Below are positions 55,249-64,000 of a stretch of DNA of 64,000 nucleotides, one piece after another. The stretch is taken from assembly GCA_025353725.1 (NCBI GenBank), contig JANXOF010000061.1, positions 124,001-188,000 on the forward strand. The letters run 5' to 3'. This stretch comes from Polyangiaceae bacterium (GTDB lineage: Bacteria; Myxococcota_A; Polyangia; Polyangiales; Polyangiaceae). Below the pieces are notes generated by a model. It saw only the letters and a list, made by a program, of their open reading frames with translations, was not told the origin of the DNA and searched no databases. Within the stretch, counting starts at the first letter, position 1. Every line of letters begins with the position of its first letter. A program made the translations under genes and the position numbers.

Positions 55249-55361
55249 CCCCATCTCCGATAGGCCTCAATCCTCAATCCTCGACCGTCCGTCGAGCCTT
55301 GCGCCTCACGGGAAGTGTTCATGATACATTGAGTTACGTGTCACCAAAAAGAGAAAACTCG

Positions 55362-56267
55362 ATGGCCTTTACGTTCGCTAGCTTAACGGTTGCGAACGTC
55401 ATGGCGCGCGGGTTGTCTTTGGGTGCGACCGTCGCGTTAGCGGTGCTCCTCGTGCCGGCTTGCGCGACGCCGACCGCACTCACGCTCTCGGTCTACAGCG
55501 AGCTGGAGTGCGATAAGGGGTCGGTTATCGCCGTGGTCGGCGGCAGTGCTCTGGACACCCTGCCTTCAAAAGCGCCGTCGTCGGTCTCGACAACATGCGA
55601 CGCGACGGGCCGTCGTGGAAGCGTGGTTGTCCTCCCTACGGCCTCCAAGGACGAATGGCTTGGACTCGCCGTGATGCAACGCGCCGACGGACAGCCCGCA
55701 GACGGGTGCCTCGACGCACGCCAATCCGCCCGATGCATCGTAGCCAAGCGCCAGTTTCGCTTCACGAAGCACAACACGACCGACATGCGCGTCGACCTTC
55801 GCCTGTCGTGCCTCGGCATCTCCTGCAAACCTGACGAAACATGTTTCAGAGGCGCATGCGTTGAGGCGCTGACCGCATGCGTCGGAGCGTGTGACGAAAC
55901 GTCGTTGGGAAGCGCCTTCTCGGGCCCGGAGGCTCCAATCTCGAGTACTCCCGACGCCAGCGCTTCGGCTGGGTCACCGGCAGGGACAGGCGATAATAAG
56001 TCCGGGGGAGTGAGTGACTCTGGCGTCGTCGAGCCATCGTTCGACTTCGTATGTCCCCAGGGCGGGTGCACGCAGACGTGCATCGCCGGGCCAATCTGTC
56101 GCGCCTCTTGCGGCGGAGGCGGATGCACGCAGACGTGCACAACCGGGATTTCCTGTGACTTTAGCTGCGACGGCGGGTCTTGCACTCAAGTCTGCCCACG
56201 CAAGGCTGCGTGCACGCTAACTTGTGGTCCCCGTCGCATACCCGGGGGCAGCTGCTTTCAGGGCTAA
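55362..56267 (+). CDS. Cys-repeat lipoprotein
   Basis: This encodes 301 residues from ATG 55362; ATG 55401 would give a shorter signal peptide. The signal (GATVALAVLLVPAC) ends in a lipobox at PAC. A first domain of about 110 residues ends with Cys pairs. A Ser/Ala/Gly linker leads to a C-terminal repeat in which units such as CPQGGCTQTCIAGPICRASC and GGGGCTQTCTTGISCDFSC recur three to four times. The DNA of the repeat shows GGATGCACGCAGACGTGCA-type repetition. This is a typical disulfide-armoured surface protein of the group; function is unknown. Copy 1 of the dispersed repeat lies just upstream. Confidence 0.8.
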   Translation: MAFTFASLTVANVMARGLSLGATVALAVLLVPACATPTALTLSVYSELECDKGSVIAVVGGSALDTLPSKAPSSVSTTCDATGRRGSVVVLPTASKDEWLGLAVMQRADGQPADGCLDARQSARCIVAKRQFRFTKHNTTDMRVDLRLSCLGISCKPDETCFRGACVEALTACVGACDETSLGSAFSGPEAPISSTPDASASAGSPAGTGDNKSGGVSDSGVVEPSFDFVCPQGGCTQTCIAGPICRASCGGGGCTQTCTTGISCDFSCDGGSCTQVCPRKAACTLTCGPRRIPGGSCFQG

Positions 56268-56692
56268 GGCTCCGCAACATGTACAGGTCACTTGCACTTA
56301 ACGGACACGAATGATCACGTGCGGCTCATCTAGGCGAGGACCTTGTTCGTGATTTCTGCGAGACGAAGCGCACAACCGGCGACGTACGAAATGTACCGAC
56401 GTCGTCTGGCGCAACTGCGGATTCCGCTAACACTTGGTTCGAATCATGGCGTCCGCTTCACTTCGCCGGCGTCGCGCGTACTCGTATTGATTTTCTTGAA
56501 GTCGCGCGTCGTTCACGCGGTGCGTCAAGCGCAAGACTCCGTTCATTAGTGAACGACCGCTGCACAGATATAAAGAAGGTGAGTCTCGTGGCACGCGCGC
56601 CGGCATCCACCTCACCAGGACGAGATTCATGGGCACCTGCTGGGCGAAGGTGCAGGACACCATCCTGGATGGCCGACCCTAAGGACCGTGAT
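56268..56692. other. Gene-free stretch
   Basis: No supportable gene on either strand. Weak open frames of 60-110 codons overlap each other without ribosome sites. The stretch lies between the stop of the Cys-repeat lipoprotein and the end of a decayed lipoprotein gene, and may contain further decayed DNA that can no longer be recognised. Confidence 0.35.
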
Positions 56693-57221
56693 TCACACGC
56701 AAAGGGACCCCCAGCCGACTTCCGCCTCACGGTCGTGATTCCTGATTCGACTATCCCCGATTCCTTCGCGCGAATCGATTGCATCGAAGATCGCCTGCGC
56801 AGCGGCTAAACCTTGCTGCGCAAATCGATCTCCTCCGACAAAACCGCCGACGATATCCGATACCGTGCCTCCTGGATTCTGATCGATACGCGCGCGACCG
56901 TCGACCGGACTCCTAACGGGACATTGACAAAACATCGCCGTCGCTGTCGTACGCGCCAAGCCCGCCCGGAATGCGAACGAAGTAACCATCCGCATAAAAA
57001 TTTAGGTCGATGGTTTGACGGAGTTTCTCCGCGACACTTGACCTGAGTAGTAATTCCACACCTAGCACGGCAGCCATCTGAAAACCACGGCATTGAGCGT
57101 TGATGTTACTGTATCAAGCGGGTCTTCGAGCGACGCATCGGTGACCTAGGCGTTTACGCTACATGCTGCCAACACAAACCCGAGAGGCAGAGCGATTTGT
57201 AATCTACGCGCCTCGGTGCAT
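56693..57221 (-). pseudogene. Decayed lipoprotein gene
   Basis: Minus-strand pieces in different frames join to one protein-like sequence. ATG 57221 gives MHRGA then a shift to LQIALPLGFVLAACSVNA, a lipoprotein signal with lipobox LAAC. A TAG follows, then VTDASLEDPLDTVTSTLNAV, a shift, AVLGVELLLRSSVAEKLRQT with IDLNFYADGYFVRIPGGLGA, and another shift. The last piece runs through GGTVSDIVGGFVGGDRFAQQ to a stop at 56693. At least one stop and three shifts are needed. The hydrophobic Gly-rich end and the signal argue that it was once a real exported protein. No family is recognised. Confidence 0.5.
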
Positions 57222-57329
57222 TACTCAGTGCAAAATTGGTTTATCGACATGTTGTCTGAGTTCTGCCGCCTTCGTGCGGCAGAAGCCAACGCGAGTCTCG
57301 GTGTTGAGTCGTGTATAGTTTTGTTGATT

Positions 57330-58180
<851 letters not shown>

Positions 58181-58394
58181 TGATGTGTGGCGAGCGCACA
58201 CCGATGACCGTGGCGAAATCCGCGCGAAGTCGGCGTTGACGTAGCCGCGACCGAGGGCTCGACCGATTGACGTTCTGTCATGAAGGGCGGCCAGCGTTCG
58301 CCAACGCGTCGCGAATTCGCTCCGCGCCGAAGGTAGCGCCGTCGACAACTGCGTCGTTTACCGTGGACGCGCTTGCGGCACGCGATTTGCCATC

Positions 58395-59159
58395 ATGAAA
58401 GTCATGCCGCTCTTTCTAAAACCTATTCTATTTGCTCTCCTCATCACTTGGGCCGCTGCGTTCGTGGAGAATCGCTTCTCGGAAGCACGTGGGCGCGCAC
58501 GTCGCGATTGCCGCTCATTTCGTACGCTGCCCGAGAACCACGAGGCTCTCGCATGCGCCGACGATGAGTTTGCAGACTACAGAGCGTCGCTACGAGGAAC
58601 GAGTACATCGCTCCCAAAAGCCGCGCAAGCCGCGTTCGATCGCGGAGACGAGGCCGCAGCCTTAGCTGCACTGAACACGGCTATCGCGTTTGCGGATCGG
58701 TCGGTTGGACAGCGGACATTTTTTGCGACTTCTTTCGCCGCGAACCTAGCAAAGGCTACACTCGATGTTGCGGAGAAGAATCACGTCGCGATTGAAGCGG
58801 AGTCGTATCGAGGCCTTCTTCGGAAGCTCGCTGGCGTGTCGTCGCGGATCGACGCACACCCCTTTGAGACGATGCGAATTCATGACACTTATAGGATGCT
58901 CCGACTCCCGCACCAGAACGCATTGTTCGCAAACCTAATAGGTGAGGCCTACGTCCTTCGTGGCGCGGCAAAGCTCAATCGCCAATACCGAGCGATGGAT
59001 GACGCTATCGCGCGAGGTGATGTGTCGCAGTGCCAGACAGAAGCAGGTGACCGGGTACTCGGGATGGGGGCTCCCGCATACTTTTGCGAAGTGGCCGATA
59101 AGACTCAAAGAACCGCGCGACGATTAGCGGAGATCGCCGCCGCTAACCTCCAACCCTAA
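58395..59159 (+). CDS. Membrane-anchored or secreted protein of unknown function
   Basis: This encodes 254 residues starting MKVMPLFLKPILFALLITWA, an N-terminal hydrophobic segment that could be a signal peptide or anchor. The rest is helical with Ala-rich stretches (KAAQAAFDRGDEAAALAALN) and pairs of Cys (ARRDCR, ALACAD, SQCQ, YFCE) that could form disulfides. No family is recognised. The end of the gene and its downstream flank are repeated as a remnant behind dapB at 55 kb, so a second copy once existed. ATG 58404 is an alternative start. Confidence 0.72.
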   Translation: MKVMPLFLKPILFALLITWAAAFVENRFSEARGRARRDCRSFRTLPENHEALACADDEFADYRASLRGTSTSLPKAAQAAFDRGDEAAALAALNTAIAFADRSVGQRTFFATSFAANLAKATLDVAEKNHVAIEAESYRGLLRKLAGVSSRIDAHPFETMRIHDTYRMLRLPHQNALFANLIGEAYVLRGAAKLNRQYRAMDDAIARGDVSQCQTEAGDRVLGMGAPAYFCEVADKTQRTARRLAEIAAANLQP

Positions 59160-59265
59160 ACGACGGAGAGCCCGTTCAATCCGTCGAGTAACGCGAAGAT
59201 ACAGTCGGGAAGCAGTGCGGTCTGGAGGTTACGAAATCGCACTGGCCGGACGCTTTCTGGCCTAT
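59094..59265 (+). repeat. Dispersed repeat, copy 2
   Basis: This partner of the 55076-55248 repeat covers the last 22 codons of the 58395-59159 gene and about 105 bases beyond its stop. The homology ends shortly before the start of the M1-peptidase gene. The shared part after the stop has no open frame, which suggests a conserved 3'-UTR or a by-product of gene duplication. Confidence 0.7.
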
Positions 59266-59315
59266 GGGCAGAGGTCGTTTTTTGCTGAGCGCGCCCAATT
59301 CATTAGGCGCCCTCA

Positions 59316-61385
59316 ATGAAACCACTTCGAAGCTTGAAGATGAAAATAAGAGTGCAAGTCGTTCGCAACCACACCTTCCTAAAAGCCATCACTTTCGTAG
59401 TGTTCGCGAGCTCAGCTTGGGCGTGCCAGCGCCATCCAGCGCGAGTGGCGGTTGTCAGCATTCGACCGCCGCCTAACCCTACCGGACCCGTCGCAAGGGC
59501 CGAGCACGCGCCACGCGCGGGCGATTGTACGCGAGACAATCCCGTTGACGTGCTCAGCCATTCCATCGACCTCGACGTTCGCTTAGGACCCACCGCTTCG
59601 ATCACAGGTTCAGGCGTTCTTGCGGTCCGTGCGCGCCATGACACGTCGTGGCTCGCGTTCGATGCCGTCGACCTTTTCGTTACCTCGGTCGTTGTAGGTG
59701 CTGAGTCACTTTACTTCGAGTTGCATGACGGTCGCCTTTGTATCGAGCTTTCGTCCGTGCTTGCAGAGGGAGAATCGATCGCCGTGAAGATGGCGTGGAG
59801 CGTTTCTGCCTCCAAACCGATACCAGCGTTTCGAGCCAATCAAGTATGGGCGGACTATTCGACGGCCGCGTGGATGCCAACGCTTCAAGACCCTGCTCAA
59901 CGCGCGACACTCGCGCTGCGGATCAACGCGCCGTCGGACCTGCACGTCGCCGCAAGCGGTCGTGTCGTCGGGCGGACAACCTTGCGCGCGGGTCTTACGC
60001 TTCACTCGTTTGTGCTCGATCGCCCGTCACCGCCTTTTCTTTATGCGTTTGCCGCGGGCCGTTTCGAAGAGGCCGAACAGCTCGTCGACGGCGTCGTTCT
60101 CCGCGCCTTGGGCCCACGAAAAAAAGACCTCGAAACCGCACTCTTGACCACCGCGTCGATGCTGCGCTTTCTGAGAACGCACACCGGAGCCGAATTTCCG
60201 ACTGAGGAGTATATTCAAGTCTTTGTCGAGGGTGAAGCGGCGCAGGAAGGTGCGGGTATCTCAGTCATTGGCGAGAAGGCTCTCGACGACCTCGCGAAGA
60301 ACCCGACCGAAGACTGGATATTCGCACACGAGCTCGCGCATCAATGGTTCGCTTGGCTCGTGCCGTGTGCTGACTTTGCAGACTTCTGGCTCAACGAAGG
60401 CTTTGCCACGTTCATGGTGGCTTTGCTCAAGGAGCATCGCTGGGGACGCGAAGCCTACGATCGTGAGGTCTTGCTGTGGCGTAAGCGCTCCGCGAAGGTG
60501 CAAGAGCAAACGAAGGACGCGCCGCTTTCGCTCTCCTCCCCAGACGCCGCTCCACGCACGTCACGCACGTCACGCACGCCACGCACGTCACGCACGCCAC
60601 CGCGCGAATCTGATCTTCCGCCGCGCGGTGTTACGTACTCTCGAGGTGCGCTTGTCCTTCACAAGCTTCGGGCCGAGCTGGGCGACGCTACGTTTTGGAA
60701 GGGCCTTCGTTACTACGTGAGCCAAGCCAAAGAATCCGCTTTCCCGATTGGACCGGGAGCGCGGACGGAAGACCTTCGCGCGGCGATGGAATACGTTTCA
60801 GTCAAGAACCTTTGGCCGTTCTTTAAGCGGTGGGTCTACACCTCCGCTCCCGACCTAGGAGAAAGACAGCTCCTGATTCTACCGCTCCTTCCCCATGTTG
60901 ACCTTTCCGTCGCGTCATGTGAAACGATGGCCTCGCAGGCTTGCGTGCTCACGTCGTGCTACGCTACCTCCTTGACTCCGTTGACTTTTCGAGCCGTGGA
61001 AGCACTTGTTCGCGCGCCTGCTGTAATGCGGCGTACTGTGGCGGGCGTGTGGCTGTTTGGCTCGTTTGCTCGTGGGGAGGAGACGCCTTCTTCGGATATC
61101 GATTTGGCCATTCTCTGCGACCCCGCACTGGGGGTCGATCGCGCGACGGTGATGGACCAAGTGGGTCTCGCCCTAGGTCGTGATGTCGACGTCATTGATC
61201 TCCGGACAGCGCCACCCAGTTTGGCGTGGGAGATTCTCACGCGCGGGCGTATCGTTGACGAGCGAGACGAGCTTGAGGTTGAGCGGTTCGTTCGTGCCGC
61301 GCGTTTTGAAGCGGAAGACGACGAGCAGCGCTCGCGCATGGCTTTGCTTGGTCAGATGTCTCGGGTTCGTGAGGTCGGGCGATGA
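59316..61385 (+). CDS. Lipoprotein M1-type peptidase fused in frame to an MntA-like nucleotidyltransferase
   Basis: This encodes 689 residues. A lipoprotein signal (FVVFASSAWAC, Cys37) precedes an M1 aminopeptidase-like domain. The zinc site is complete: HELAH (338-342) and Glu361 in WLNEGF. The exopeptidase GAMEN motif, however, is replaced by GAGISVIGE. After an (RTS/RTP)n repeat and a region ending WVYTSAPDL (about residue 515), a nucleotidyltransferase domain starts near residue 560. Its LFGSFARGE and D594-x-D596 motifs are intact. The chain overlaps the HepT gene by ATGA. Internal starts (ATG 60927, GTG 60996) could give free MntA of normal size. Confidence 0.85.
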   Translation: MKPLRSLKMKIRVQVVRNHTFLKAITFVVFASSAWACQRHPARVAVVSIRPPPNPTGPVARAEHAPRAGDCTRDNPVDVLSHSIDLDVRLGPTASITGSGVLAVRARHDTSWLAFDAVDLFVTSVVVGAESLYFELHDGRLCIELSSVLAEGESIAVKMAWSVSASKPIPAFRANQVWADYSTAAWMPTLQDPAQRATLALRINAPSDLHVAASGRVVGRTTLRAGLTLHSFVLDRPSPPFLYAFAAGRFEEAEQLVDGVVLRALGPRKKDLETALLTTASMLRFLRTHTGAEFPTEEYIQVFVEGEAAQEGAGISVIGEKALDDLAKNPTEDWIFAHELAHQWFAWLVPCADFADFWLNEGFATFMVALLKEHRWGREAYDREVLLWRKRSAKVQEQTKDAPLSLSSPDAAPRTSRTSRTPRTSRTPPRESDLPPRGVTYSRGALVLHKLRAELGDATFWKGLRYYVSQAKESAFPIGPGARTEDLRAAMEYVSVKNLWPFFKRWVYTSAPDLGERQLLILPLLPHVDLSVASCETMASQACVLTSCYATSLTPLTFRAVEALVRAPAVMRRTVAGVWLFGSFARGEETPSSDIDLAILCDPALGVDRATVMDQVGLALGRDVDVIDLRTAPPSLAWEILTRGRIVDERDELEVERFVRAARFEAEDDEQRSRMALLGQMSRVREVGR
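60554..60598 (+). repeat. Five 9-bp tandem repeats
   Basis: Five in-frame copies of ACGCACGTC or ACGCACGCC encode the run RTSRTSRTPRTSRTP. They lie between the M1 catalytic region and its C-terminal helices, at a place where sequence length can vary without breaking the frame. Confidence 0.9.
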
Positions 61386-61819
61386 CCGTTCGTCCGGCCG
61401 TCGTTCTCGCCCGCCTGACGCACCTCGGGCAAGTCTTGGTGCAGCTCAATCGTCTGCGGGCCCTATCACCGTCGGAGCGCGCCGACGCGCTTATCGAGCT
61501 TGCGGCTGAACGAGCGCTGCACGTCGCCATTGAGGCCGTTCTCGACGTCGGACATCACGTCCTAGCGGGACGGGGCTTTCCGATTCCACCGACCTATCGA
61601 GAGGTTGTGCCCGCCCTCGTCGCGGCGCAGATTCTCGCGCCGGAGCTTGGAGGGCGACTCGAAGGTATGGCTGGCATGCGCAATCTTCTTTTTCACGACT
61701 ACCTGCGTGTTGACAGCAAACAAGTGTGGGCCGTCGTCGATCAGAAGCTCGATGACCTGCAGGATGTCCACGCGGCCCTCGCGGCCCTTCCGGAACTCGG
61801 TCGCAGCGCAGGCGCCTAG
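61382..61819 (+). CDS. hepT: HepT-like HEPN toxin (DUF86)
   Basis: This encodes 145 residues. The RX4HXY motif of HepT ribonucleases is exact: R100-NLLF-H105-D-Y107 in GMRNLLFHDYLRVD. ELAAERALHVAIEAVLDVGH is the usual preceding helix. HepT cuts RNA and is normally silenced when its MntA partner adds AMP groups to the Tyr of this motif. Its ATG overlaps the stop of the upstream gene, whose C-terminal domain is MntA-like, as in ordinary mntA-hepT operons. Here MntA is fused to a peptidase, which makes the pair unusual. Confidence 0.92.
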   Translation: MTVRPAVVLARLTHLGQVLVQLNRLRALSPSERADALIELAAERALHVAIEAVLDVGHHVLAGRGFPIPPTYREVVPALVAAQILAPELGGRLEGMAGMRNLLFHDYLRVDSKQVWAVVDQKLDDLQDVHAALAALPELGRSAGA

Positions 61820-61959
61820 TTGTTCGATACGCGTAGTTGGACCCTGGGCCGCGTTTTGAAAATGCAATCGCGTCTCATCTCCTGAAAGCTGTCCACTTCT
61901 GGCGCCATGCGGGGGAGAGTCGACAAAGTTGCTGCCGCTATCTAGTGTAACTCAACCCG

Positions 61960-63711
61960 CTACGCAGGCTGCAAATCGAGCGTTAAAAGGGGGAAGGCCG
62001 GGTCGATCAGATAGCCGTCGTCGCGCGTCAGGAGCGCGTCGGCTAGCCCCAAAGCTCGGAGACGGCGAATGGTGGTATATACACGCAACGTTCCGGCGGT
62101 GTGTCTCATCTTTTCGCCTGGCCAGCCGATAGCGACGAGTTCGAGGGTGCTCATGGCGACCCCAGCGCGCTCGTGCATCGCGCGTGCGAGTGCCCAAAGG
62201 AGACGCCGAAGCGAACCATGGCGCGACAAATCGTGCGACGCTCCTGAGGGGAAGGTGAGTGAGCGGCCCTCGAATCCGACGAGAATGTTCGCACTTTTGA
62301 CGTCGAACGCGTCGATGCGGGTTTCCACCAGCTTCGTCGCCGCGACGTTCGCGAGAGTCGCAGTGGCGCGCGCCTCTGCGAGATGCGCGCGCTCAGTTTG
62401 CACGTCCCCCTGCGCTCGTGCGGCGAGCGCCAATCGCGCCAGAACGAGCGCCTCGCGCCACCGTTGACCGGTCGCGCGTAGCGCCTCGACTTGCCCCCGG
62501 AGCCGCGCATCACTGGCCGGTGTTTCGAGATGTTCGGGCAGGAGATCCATCATCTCTCGAACCGCGTTTTCACGCGGAGTGTCACGCATAACGACATGTG
62601 TAGCTCTCGCGACTTCGAGGTGCTCGCGGGCTGTGGCTGGCTCGCCGCGAAGCAGCGCGACGATTCCAAGCCCAGCGCTCGCGTCCGACTGTCCACGGGG
62701 ATCACGCACAGCGTCACAGACGTGTCGCGCCCTCTCGAATGACAGTTCCGCTTCGTCGAGCTTGGCGGACGCAAGGTGCGCCCAACCTGCTCCGCGAAGG
62801 GCTTCGGAATGGAGTTCGTTCTCGACGTTGGCGAGCGCAAGGGCCTCGGCGAAGAGGGACGCGGCGAGCGCGGCGTCGCCTCGTTCCAGGGCTGCACGGC
62901 CTGCGACCACCCGCGCTTTGCGTTGAGGGTCGCACGCGACCGCCGCGTCCGCGATCGCCACCGCGCGAGCGAACGCGTGCGACCGGAAATCGACGGCGCC
63001 CGTGAAGAAAATGGCGTCCGCCGCCGCGAGCCAAAGTGCAAGTCCGAGTCGCTGGAGCGCTGGGTCCGTCGCCACCATGGCGCTCGGTGCGAGAGTGACG
63101 GCATAGGCGAGTTCGGCGAGCGTTGCGTTAGCGCTCACGCCGTAACTTATTCGGCGAAGCTCCTCCGCGCGGCACACCCAAGCCTCGAGCCAGCGGAACG
63201 CGTGCGCCGCGGAGTCGTCCGGATGGGCAAGCCGCGTGACTGCGCGCACGCAATAAGGAACGATAAACGCGACCACGCCCGCGCGCGTTTTGCGCACGAG
63301 AAAACCTGCGTCTTCGAGACTGCACAGGCTTTCGATGGAAGCGGTCGGATCGACCAACGCGAGTACGTCCCAGGTGAAGGGCGCGTCGCAAGCTGCGAGC
63401 TTCGCGAGTCGTTCGCGCTGCGACGCGGAAAGCGTACTTCGCACGCGTTCAACGTCGGCGCGCCACGGCACCCCTGAGCCGACGAGAGTTCCCACCTGCG
63501 TCCAGTTCGCGAGCCGCTCGCGAAGGGGGCGCCACCCTATTGTCGAGGCGATTCGACTCGCCCAGCGAAGAGCTGGCGGTTCACGCTCGACGAGGTGCGC
63601 TATTTCCGTCACGACCTCGACGTCGGCGTCGATTCCCGAAGCGGCCACGAGCATCGGAACGGCCTCCGCGAGGTCAATCGCTCTATATCCCTCGAGACGC
63701 GCGGAGCTCAT
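61960..63711 (-). CDS. TPR protein with C-terminal winged-helix-like domain
   Basis: This encodes 583 residues. The N-terminal 200 residues are helical; about 200-420 show TPR-like repeats (AALERGDAALAASLFAEALA, LRGEPATAREHLEVARATH). The C-terminal 100 residues resemble an OmpR/SARP-type winged helix: LSRHGSLRRLLWALARAMHE, STLELVAIGWPGEKMRH, and LRVYTTIRRLRALGLADALL with the final hairpin DDGYLIDP. A DNA-binding regulator that senses via its TPR part is the best guess. No kinase or AAA domain is present. It is divergent from nothing nearby and follows the Gly-rich gene on the same strand. Confidence 0.8.
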   Translation of the reverse strand: MSSARLEGYRAIDLAEAVPMLVAASGIDADVEVVTEIAHLVEREPPALRWASRIASTIGWRPLRERLANWTQVGTLVGSGVPWRADVERVRSTLSASQRERLAKLAACDAPFTWDVLALVDPTASIESLCSLEDAGFLVRKTRAGVVAFIVPYCVRAVTRLAHPDDSAAHAFRWLEAWVCRAEELRRISYGVSANATLAELAYAVTLAPSAMVATDPALQRLGLALWLAAADAIFFTGAVDFRSHAFARAVAIADAAVACDPQRKARVVAGRAALERGDAALAASLFAEALALANVENELHSEALRGAGWAHLASAKLDEAELSFERARHVCDAVRDPRGQSDASAGLGIVALLRGEPATAREHLEVARATHVVMRDTPRENAVREMMDLLPEHLETPASDARLRGQVEALRATGQRWREALVLARLALAARAQGDVQTERAHLAEARATATLANVAATKLVETRIDAFDVKSANILVGFEGRSLTFPSGASHDLSRHGSLRRLLWALARAMHERAGVAMSTLELVAIGWPGEKMRHTAGTLRVYTTIRRLRALGLADALLTRDDGYLIDPAFPLLTLDLQPA

Positions 63712-63773
63712 GACCGTCTGCGATGTTACCCGCCAACGCCCTCTTCGGAGCCGAGAGTTCGGAGCAACGCGCG

Positions 63774-64000
63774 TTAGAGCTGAATGACGTACTGGGCTTT
63801 CGATTCTCCTACGACGGCAGGCAAGACTTTTGCTCCCATCGGACCGGCGACTACGCGCCGCAGCTCGGGTTGGCCCGCGCCTGCAGCGCCAGGAACGAGC
63901 TCGACATCGGTCATCGTTGGCTGAGTGGAGTAAGCAAGCGCTATCGACGGACCGGGCGCGCCGTGTCCGCTAGCCCCGCCCGTACCGCCCGCCCCGCCAT
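63774..64000 (-). CDS. C-terminal end of a Gly-rich surface-type protein; gene runs off the right edge
   Basis: The minus strand has an open frame from the right edge to a TAA at 63774 (75 codons plus two bases). It reads GGAGGTGGASGHGAPGPSIA, then LAYSTQPTMTDVELVPGAAG and ends VVGESKAQYVIQL. The Gly-rich stretch followed by a short beta-rich end is common at the C-terminus of large myxobacterial exported proteins. The main body is outside the window, so no function can be given. Confidence 0.7.
   Translation of the reverse strand, partial: GGAGGTGGASGHGAPGPSIALAYSTQPTMTDVELVPGAAGAGQPELRRVVAGPMGAKVLPAVVGESKAQYVIQL

Overview
The window looks like chromosomal DNA of a GC-rich, Gram-negative bacterium of the Myxococcota (Polyangiales-like). 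The signs are several Pkn2-type Ser/Thr kinases (one free-standing, two fused to large ATPase/TPR modules), FHA-DUF4388 and FHA-GGDEF signalling proteins, a receiver-less sigma-54 activator, many small lipoproteins, trypsin-like and zinc proteases, and an MshEN-domain protein. The phylum call is inference from gene content; no rRNA or marker set is present to fix a genus.

Layout. 0-5 kb: the 5' part of an M4 metalloprotease gene, a tRNA-Gln(TTG), small lipoproteins, a GreA/B-like factor and a DUF3634 protein. 5-9 kb: a large GH13 amylase-family protein with an N-terminal HExxH region. 9-14 kb: an apparent operon of Ser/Thr kinase, TPR protein, lipoprotein, ECF sigma factor and membrane protein, then a broken PAS/sigma-54 regulator and an orphan ccmB. 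14-17 kb: a [2Fe-2S]/FAD oxidoreductase, nadD and a DUF2520 dehydrogenase. 17-23.5 kb: a tight set of TPR-sigma-54 activator, lipoprotein and membrane histidine kinase. 23.6-29.5 kb: a LysR regulator, an iodotyrosine-deiodinase-like flavoprotein and a 1288-residue kinase-ATPase. 29.5-33.6 kb is gene-poor and holds a lipoprotein, a trypsin-like protease, two decayed genes and a dead VapB/VapC-type toxin-antitoxin locus. 33.6-44.9 kb: L-erythro-3,5-diaminohexanoate dehydrogenase, FHA-DUF4388, a 1485-residue lipoprotein metalloprotease, hisD, a SUKH protein, a uracil phosphoribosyltransferase-like protein and an App1-type phosphatase. 45-55 kb: a zinc-ribbon kinase coupled to a Cys-rich lipoprotein, an MshEN protein, an SCP2 protein, FHA-GGDEF, an SDR enzyme, an MNT-HEPN pair and dapA-dapB.

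55-62 kb is the most unusual part. It holds a Cys-repeat lipoprotein, a gene remnant whose 3' end and downstream flank are repeated 4 kb away, a decayed lipoprotein gene, a LysR pseudogene carrying a (CT)14 tract exactly where its reading frame changes, and a secreted M1-type peptidase fused in frame to an MntA-like nucleotidyltransferase and followed by an overlapping HepT toxin gene. The right end has a TPR/winged-helix regulator and the 3' end of a Gly-rich surface-type protein gene.

No CRISPR array, prophage or intact insertion sequence was seen. Most gene calls rest on family motifs visible in the translations; the pseudogene calls rest on joining frames by eye and are correspondingly less certain.
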